Source: Bacteroidales bacterium Bact_23 (lineage in GTDB: Bacteria > Bacteroidota > Bacteroidia > Bacteroidales > Lentimicrobiaceae). Taken from it: 6,907 nt of DNA. Made by a program: the position numbers and the translations under genes. The stretch spans positions 1 to 6,907 of the forward strand of contig LUZO01000511.1 of the NCBI GenBank assembly GCA_001603685.1, read 5' to 3'. Shown here piece by piece: positions 1-4,789 of this stretch (within the stretch, counting starts at the first letter, position 1; each line of letters opens with the position of its first letter). Below the pieces are notes generated by a model. That model did no database searches. It was given only the letters and a program-made list of their open reading frames with translations, and was not told the DNA's origin.

Positions 1-49
1 GCGTAAATGGTTCTAATTAATATCTGCAGCTAATATAATGAATTTTGGG

Positions 50-310
50 ATTTGAGTCCGCCTCTGGCGGATGAGAATTTGAAGCACCTGACGGCGCTCC
101 GCCGCGGCGGATTTGAAGTGCCTGGCGGCACATTTGAAGATTTGAAGCTCCGGCCGATGGCCGTAGCATTTGCAGTCCCGGCCGGTGTCCGGGACATTTG
201 CAGCCTCCGCAATTGGCGTCGGTCCGCCTCTGGCGTATGCAGCGCCTGCCGGCGCATTCCAAAATCTGAGCCCGCCTCTGGCGGAACACTTTTTACTCCG
301 CCGCGGCGGA
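50..310. repeat. Array of short GC-rich inverted repeats separated by a conserved ATTTGAAG/CATTTGCAG linker
   Basis: About ten hairpin-forming units lie head to tail. Family 1, arms CCGCC/GGCGG with loop TCT: 57-71, 223-237 (one arm base changed), 271-285. Family 2, the same arms meeting at GC, TCCGCCGCGGCGGA: 98-111 and 297-310. Family 3, G-Y-GCC/GGC-R-C with a 4-base loop: 118-131 and 242-255, and a mismatched copy at 84-97. Single units are at 147-167 (8 pairs, one mismatch) and 175-195 (7-bp arms, TCCCGG/CCGGGA core). A degraded unit lies near 204-222. Linkers ATTTGAG, ATTTGAAG or CATTTGCAG begin near 50, 77, 111, 131, 140, 167 and 195. In several units the last G of one linker pairs with the first C of the next. 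The open frames crossing this stretch are low-complexity by-products of the repeats and are not called genes. Confidence 0.85.
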
Positions 311-318
311 TTTCTTTT
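297..318 (+). terminator. Possible intrinsic terminator for plus-strand transcripts entering from the left
   Basis: The perfect palindrome TCCGCCGCGGCGGA (297-310) can fold as a 5-bp stem with a CGCG loop and is followed at once by TTTCTTTT (311-318). That is terminator-like only on the plus strand, which would suit a convergent gene outside the window. The same palindrome at 98-111 is followed by TTTGAAG, not a T-run, so the terminator reading may be incidental to the repeat family. Confidence 0.3.
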
Positions 319-383
319 CACTTTTTACTTTTCACTCTTACCTCTTACCTCCTACTTCTTACTTCTTACCTCCGGCCTCCGGC
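315..383 (-). repeat. Degenerate heptanucleotide tandem repeat abutting the DUF5009 stop codon
   Basis: Read on the minus strand, the base after the TGA at 386-384 starts a run of 7-base units: GCCGGAG twice, GTAAGAA twice, GTAGGAG, GTAAGAG, one 6-base unit GTAAGA, GTGAAAA, GTAAAAA, GTGAAAA. That is ten units in 69 bp with a single one-base slip (336-341). The consensus is about GTAAGAR. An isolated further unit, GTAAAAA, is at 290-296 between two of the hairpins. The run is purine-only apart from the T in each unit and the two GCC starts. Confidence 0.85.
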
Positions 384-1571
384 TCACAACTTCAACCTAA
401 TATTCAGCTTTTCAAGCACTACCGTGAGTCCCACCATAAGCAGGGCCCAGGCGAGGGAGCCCAGAACTACCACCAGCGGATTGGGCGACAGTTTGTAAAC
501 CAGCACGGGGAATGGCAGCATCCAGCTTGTATAGTAGAGGATGTCGGGTGCCAGATAGGTAGTTAGCGACGATCTTCCGGCGGGGCGGACAAAAGCAGCC
601 CACTTTCTGTGACCTTTAACATCGGCAAGCCAGTAGATAAGGGTGAATACCAGAAAGCTGATGCCGCTGCAAATCATCGCCCAGCTAGGGGTGCCGATCA
701 GTTTCGAGATGATGAACCACCGCCTGAGAAAGAAGCCCAAAGCCAGCGAAACCACACCAAGAATGGTGAATATCAGCAAAATGCGGCTATCATCCGCACC
801 CTTCAGTTTTTTCAGCAGCACTCCGGCCAGCAGTCCGGTTACGACAATTAATGGAGTATTTCCGGCAATGATGATTCCCAGCGCCGGCCGCAGAGGATCA
901 AGAAAACCGAGCATTCCGCTGAGATCGAGGATATTCAGGGCGAGGAAGAAGAGTACCGCAGCCGCGGCTCCGGCAACGGAATCCCTGAAAGCCAGATAGA
1001 GCAGTGAAGTTACCAGGTAGCCCCATCCGATCATCCCAAGAATTCCCCACCAGTCCGTTATCAGCCAGCCGGGCTCGCTTTCTGTACCGGACTGAAAAAT
1101 CAATGCAAGAAATATCATCAGCGCAACCCCGCCGTATTTCAGCAGATTGACCAGAATCGGGTTTTTCTCTTTCGGATAGTCGTTCCAGATCAGGAATGCG
1201 GACACATACATCAGCACAGCCCACAGGTTTATGCTCATTCCGGTCAGTTCAGGATTGCTGCGCCGGATATTCACCATCATAACACCGATTACCAGCAGGC
1301 TGACGGTGCGGGTGATGATATGCCCCAGGATAAAAGGGATGCTTTCTCCTTTTTTCAGTCTTCCGGAGATGGCAAACGGCACGGCCATTCCCACCATAAA
1401 AAGAAATCCGGGGAAAACCCAGTCGGCCAGGCCCATACCCTCGTATTCGGCAACGGTATGCCCCAGCCATTTGGGCGCCACATTCATGTTGAGGTCATTC
1501 ACGAAAAGCATCAATAGCAGGGTTAATCCCCGCATGATGTCAATGGATTCTATTCGCCGGGCTGTTGTCAT
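384..1571 (-). CDS. DUF5009 / HGSNAT-like multi-pass membrane acyltransferase
   Basis: A 395-residue, very hydrophobic protein with roughly ten to eleven predicted membrane segments, among them about residues 51-69, 83-101, 113-130, 143-160, 171-194, 201-217, 229-252, 262-282, 296-315 and 362-385. The N-terminus has the family signature SIDIMRG (9-15), then a loop containing H38 and the block DWVFPGFLFMVG (50-61). This is the pattern of COG4299/DUF5009 proteins related to human heparan-alpha-glucosaminide N-acetyltransferase (HGSNAT), which moves an acetyl group across a membrane onto a terminal glucosamine. H38 lies where HGSNAT has its active-site histidine, with about two extra residues before the conserved Asp; this alignment is by eye and is inference. 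The ATG start directly precedes the signature. The gene lies 48 bp after the GH20-like gene and is probably cotranscribed with it. The family is confident; the substrate is unknown, most likely an amino sugar. Confidence 0.85.
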   Translation of the reverse strand: MTTARRIESIDIMRGLTLLLMLFVNDLNMNVAPKWLGHTVAEYEGMGLADWVFPGFLFMVGMAVPFAISGRLKKGESIPFILGHIITRTVSLLVIGVMMVNIRRSNPELTGMSINLWAVLMYVSAFLIWNDYPKEKNPILVNLLKYGGVALMIFLALIFQSGTESEPGWLITDWWGILGMIGWGYLVTSLLYLAFRDSVAGAAAAVLFFLALNILDLSGMLGFLDPLRPALGIIIAGNTPLIVVTGLLAGVLLKKLKGADDSRILLIFTILGVVSLALGFFLRRWFIISKLIGTPSWAMICSGISFLVFTLIYWLADVKGHRKWAAFVRPAGRSSLTTYLAPDILYYTSWMLPFPVLVYKLSPNPLVVVLGSLAWALLMVGLTVVLEKLNIRLKL

Positions 1572-1619
1572 GAAGCTTGGATTTATCGGGCTTAAAATTA
1601 AAAACTTTCACTGTGCATT

Positions 1620-2735
1620 TCACTCCGGCAGATGCGCATTTATCTCCTCAAACAGCGCCTTGAAGCAGTTTACCTCATTCTGCGATACGGGCCACTCAAT
1701 CTGGCCGTAGAATGCTGCCAGAAACGCACCGGCCGGGGCCCAGACCGTCTGCATCACCCCAAGGTAGCGCACCTTCATCACCGGATTTGAATGTTCGCGG
1801 AACTTTAGCATATCCCTAACCTGAAGTCTCGCAACTTCAGCCCGGTTCCACGGACAGGCGACCACGCTCAGCCCCTTCATGGCGAAATAAACCGGTGTCT
1901 GCTCCGGGCGCTCATAATGCCAGTCGCAGATGACCACATCTTTGGGAATCATATCCACGGCGTAGTGGGTGCCGTTGAAGCTTCCCTCCCACTCGCCTAT
2001 GCCGGTGGATCTGCCGTTAATCAGGCGGTCGCCCCACATCCAGAGGGTGCGGTTTTTCTCCGCCAGGTGGTCGCGGATTTTGCGCACCTCACCGGCAAAC
2101 AGCTCAGCCTTATCTTTTCCCGCACATCTCGGGCACTGCTCCTCACCGATGAAAAACACCTCATCAAGGCCGGCATGGAAGGCATCGGCCTCAAAAGCAT
2201 CGCACACCTCGTCAACCAGCACAAAAACGACCTTATGCACCTCCGGATGCAGGGGGCAGTAGCTTTTGCAATAAAGCCCGTCGGGATTTGGCCATACATA
2301 CTTTTCGGGCATCTTCACATTGGGGGTTTCATCAAATTCGGGATAGACCCTGAGCAGGTTGTGGGTTTGCTCCGCCCACGACTGATGCCCCAGCAGATTT
2401 ACCTGCGGAATCAGCCGGATGCCGTGACTGCGGCAGACCTGAACCAGCTTTTTCACCTCCTGCTTCGAAAGTGCAACGGAATCGCGCAGTTCGGGATGGC
2501 TCTCATATTCAAAATTGTAATCCACCTTCAGAACCAGGGTGTTGACATTCCGTGGCGCAAGTTCTTCGTCAATAAATTTCAGAAACAGGCCAAGCTCCTG
2601 CGGCTGCGGAGCGGCTATGCATAAACCGCGAACCGGAAAGGGAAAGCCGTTATCCGTTTCAGGTTCAGATTTGGTTTGCGGAAATGCATTAACGGCCATC
2701 AGCAAGGCCAGGGGAAGGAGTATCTTTTTTATCAT
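1620..2735 (-). CDS. Secreted GH20-like glycoside hydrolase (beta-N-acetylhexosaminidase family)
   Basis: A 371-residue protein from the ATG at 2735. An in-frame TTG at 2762 would add nine residues (MIYTTTHTG) ahead of the signal peptide and overlap the helicase stop, so the ATG is preferred. Residues 1 to about 17-20 (MIKKILLPLALLMAVNA) form a signal peptide, so the protein is exported. The rest looks like a beta/alpha barrel: a strand with VNTLVLKVD (64-72), GIRLIPQVNLLGHQ (105-118), then HAGLDE (187-192), which matches the GH20 His-x-Gly-x-Asp-Glu motif with D191 and E192 as the substrate-assisted catalytic pair. Downstream are CPRC (201-204) and LWMWGDRL (231-238). It is much shorter than typical 500-800 residue GH20 enzymes and shows no separate N-terminal GH20b domain. 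Expected role is release of a terminal N-acetylhexosamine from a glycan in the periplasm or at the cell surface; linkage and substrate cannot be read from sequence. It sits 23 bp after the helicase and 48 bp before the DUF5009 gene. Confidence 0.78.
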   Translation of the reverse strand: MIKKILLPLALLMAVNAFPQTKSEPETDNGFPFPVRGLCIAAPQPQELGLFLKFIDEELAPRNVNTLVLKVDYNFEYESHPELRDSVALSKQEVKKLVQVCRSHGIRLIPQVNLLGHQSWAEQTHNLLRVYPEFDETPNVKMPEKYVWPNPDGLYCKSYCPLHPEVHKVVFVLVDEVCDAFEADAFHAGLDEVFFIGEEQCPRCAGKDKAELFAGEVRKIRDHLAEKNRTLWMWGDRLINGRSTGIGEWEGSFNGTHYAVDMIPKDVVICDWHYERPEQTPVYFAMKGLSVVACPWNRAEVARLQVRDMLKFREHSNPVMKVRYLGVMQTVWAPAGAFLAAFYGQIEWPVSQNEVNCFKALFEEINAHLPE

Positions 2736-2758
2736 GCCGGTATGGGTTGTGGTGTAAA

Positions 2759-4606
2759 TCAAGATTTCTTTTTACGGGTTCCGGATTTTTTTGTGCCCTC
2801 TTTCAAGGATTTCTGAGCTTCTTTCAGCTGACCGGCAAGTACCTGAATTTCATGGGCATAATTGGGCTCCGGAATTTCAACTTCCAGTTTCTTACGAAGC
2901 CTTTCTGCAAGGCTTATATAAGCTTCCAGGGCTTCCAGTTGTTCTCTGACCGACTTTTTCAGTTTGCGCAGCTCGCCACGCGCTTTCAGCGATTCAAGCT
3001 CAGTCATTTTCCGTATCGAACTGAAATCCGCCTCTTTTGCCTTTTCGAGAAGCTGCTGTCCGGTTCGATGCATTCTGCCTGCCGCGAAGGTGCATAACCT
3101 GAATGCCCGCTCTCTGCTTTCAGGTCTGAGCTGTTCAACCGCCGAAATCATCATCAGCATAGCCTTGTTGTAATCGCGGGTGAGGTATGCGGAGATGGCG
3201 CGCCGCAGCGATCCGGACGCTTTTTCCGATTCCAGTTCCGTGAGCAACAGGGTTGCCGGGGTTTCCTGTCCGGCAAACTCCAGTACATAGGGATCGGTTT
3301 TTATGGAGCGCTGGCTAAGCGGCGTTTTCAGAAGCAGTCCATTGAAAGATGTGCATCGGCTCAGCGCCACATACACCTGTCCGGGTGCAAAGGCCTCTTC
3401 CAGGTCGGCAATGATCTTTTCAAAGGTCAGGCCCTGACTTTTATGAACGGTAATCGCCCAGGCCAGCTTCAGCGGATACTGGGTAAAAGTACCGATGATC
3501 TCTTCCACCACCTTATTTTCCTTGCTATCCCACGAATACCGGATGTTGTTCCACTCTTCCCGCTCCACCGAAATGATGTCACCTTCGGGAAGCACAACAA
3601 AAAGTCCCTCCTCCGAAATTTCCAGCACATGCCCGATTTTGCCGTTGTAAAACCGCTTATTCCGGTCGTTCTTCAGAAACATCACCTGTGCCCCCTCCTT
3701 CAGCTTCAGGATGAGATCAGCCGGATAGCTGTTTTCGGGGAAGATGCCTTCCACAAAAGCTTCAAAACTGTGCAGCGGCTCATCCAGTTCGCGCAGCCGC
3801 TTTTCATTGGTCTCTTCCACCATGCGGTTGTGGGTGGCAAGAATGATGTAATCCTCCTCCTCTTCAGGCGTAAAGCCGTGCAGATAGCGGCTGTTCAGCA
3901 GTTTCAGGTCATCTTCCTTCAGGCGGTTTATTCTGATGCGGTTCAGCAGGTCGATAAAATCCTGATCTGTCTGGCGATAGACCTTTTTCAATTCAATATA
4001 GAGCGGTTTTTGCAATTGCATCACCCGTGAACTGAAGAAGAAGGGACTGCTGTAGAACTGCCCCAGAATATCCCAGTCGTTATGGTTGGCAATGGGCGGC
4101 AGTTGAAAGGTATCACCGATCAACACCACCTGTACCCCGCCAAAGGGGGTGAATTCCCGTCTGCGGAAAACGCGCAGCAGCCTGTCAATCACATCGAGCA
4201 GGTCGCAGCGGACCATGGATATCTCATCAATCACCAGCAGCTCAAGGCTTCGGATGATTTCCAGCTTATCGCGATGATAGCGGAAATGGTCGCCAATGGT
4301 GGTTTTATCCGGATCGTCGGGCGGAGCGAAGGTTCTCAGCCTTTTATCGCCAGGCACATAAAGGCCTGGTTTGATGTTGAAAAACGAATGTATGGTCTGC
4401 CCGCCTGCATTCACCGCCGCCACACCGGTTGGAGCAAGCACCACCATGTTTTTATCGCTGATGGTTTTCAGGTATTTCAGAAAAGTGGTTTTTCCGGTGC
4501 CCGCCTTCCCGGTTAGGTAGAGCATACGGTTTGTGTACATCACAAAATCCGCCGCATAGCGAAATTCTGGGTTATTCTGGTCGAGTTCCGGCAAATCGCC
4601 ATGCAT
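2759..4606 (-). CDS. Pif1/RecD2-like superfamily 1B DNA helicase
   Basis: A 615-residue ATP-dependent 5'-to-3' type helicase from the ATG at 4606. An in-frame TTG at 4639 would add eleven residues (MNLCLTLTLKS) that look like translated leader, so ATG is preferred. In ATG numbering the motifs are: Walker A GKAGTGKT (33-40), motif Ia VLAPTGVAA (56-64), Walker B VIDEIS (125-130), motif III GDTFQLPP (164-171), motif IV region VYRQ (209-212), motif V TVHKSQGLTF (387-396) and motif VI VYVALSRC (411-418). All key residues are present, so it should be active. Residues about 300-350 look like the SH3-like 2B insertion of Pif1/RecD2/Dda enzymes. After about residue 440 the protein becomes helical and charged, with probable coiled coil near 510-600 and a lysine-rich tail. 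This extension is not part of the core helicase and its role is unknown. Likely functions are replication through structured DNA, recombination or repair. It appears to head the unit containing the two glycan genes. Confidence 0.93.
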   Translation of the reverse strand: MHGDLPELDQNNPEFRYAADFVMYTNRMLYLTGKAGTGKTTFLKYLKTISDKNMVVLAPTGVAAVNAGGQTIHSFFNIKPGLYVPGDKRLRTFAPPDDPDKTTIGDHFRYHRDKLEIIRSLELLVIDEISMVRCDLLDVIDRLLRVFRRREFTPFGGVQVVLIGDTFQLPPIANHNDWDILGQFYSSPFFFSSRVMQLQKPLYIELKKVYRQTDQDFIDLLNRIRINRLKEDDLKLLNSRYLHGFTPEEEEDYIILATHNRMVEETNEKRLRELDEPLHSFEAFVEGIFPENSYPADLILKLKEGAQVMFLKNDRNKRFYNGKIGHVLEISEEGLFVVLPEGDIISVEREEWNNIRYSWDSKENKVVEEIIGTFTQYPLKLAWAITVHKSQGLTFEKIIADLEEAFAPGQVYVALSRCTSFNGLLLKTPLSQRSIKTDPYVLEFAGQETPATLLLTELESEKASGSLRRAISAYLTRDYNKAMLMMISAVEQLRPESRERAFRLCTFAAGRMHRTGQQLLEKAKEADFSSIRKMTELESLKARGELRKLKKSVREQLEALEAYISLAERLRKKLEVEIPEPNYAHEIQVLAGQLKEAQKSLKEGTKKSGTRKKKS

Positions 4607-4789
4607 AGATTTTAGGGTTAAGGTTAAACAGAGATTCAAAAAGCTAAATTAACCAAAATGAGAATGTCTCCGGTAAGGATATCCTGAAAAGAATGGACAA
4701 CCGGAAATTTCCTGAGGAGAACAAATAAAAAGTAAAGGCAAAACGGAGTGAGGCTGCCACATCAGCTTAGCCCCGTGAGCAGGCGGCAC
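4607..4789. other. Non-coding gap between the BACON protein and the helicase
   Basis: About 183 bp that should hold the end of the upstream transcript and the promoter of the helicase unit. A weak hairpin (AGGCTG/CAGCTT with a 6-base loop, 4752-4767, including one G-T pair) is followed on the minus strand by CACTCCGTTTTGCC, with TTTACTTTTTATTTG further on. It is a poor terminator candidate. A short palindrome AGGATATCCT lies at 4676-4685. I could not find a convincing Bacteroidota-type promoter (TTTG / TAnnTTTG with normal spacing), and there is no small gene I would support. Confidence 0.4.

Noticed and set aside
50..310. CRISPR array
   Set aside because: The constant element is only 8-9 bases and the intervening parts are self-complementary and mostly 12-20 bp, with irregular spacing; no cas genes are present.
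52..498. Plus-strand open frame of 148 codons, and minus-strand frames over 13-321
   Set aside because: They run through the hairpin array and the heptamer repeat; the translations are low-complexity products of the repeats, mutually overlapping, and one runs into the DUF5009 gene on the other strand.
1917..2624. Plus-strand open frame of 235 codons opposite the GH20-like gene
   Set aside because: It is antisense to a gene with a signal peptide and a GH20 motif. Its own translation shows no recognisable domain.
2736..2762. TTG start at 2762 for the GH20-like protein
   Set aside because: It would put nine polar residues before a clear signal peptide and overlap the helicase stop codon; the ATG at 2735 fits better.
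3443..4030. Plus-strand open frame of 195 codons opposite the helicase
   Set aside because: The minus strand here encodes conserved helicase regions, so this is a shadow frame.
4612..4628. Telomere-like TTAACCTTAACCCTAA in the helicase leader
   Set aside because: Short, imperfect and single; most likely chance in an AT-rich leader.
4676..4685. Palindrome AGGATATCCT as an operator
   Set aside because: Only one 10-bp copy, with no second site and no regulator gene nearby; expected by chance often enough.
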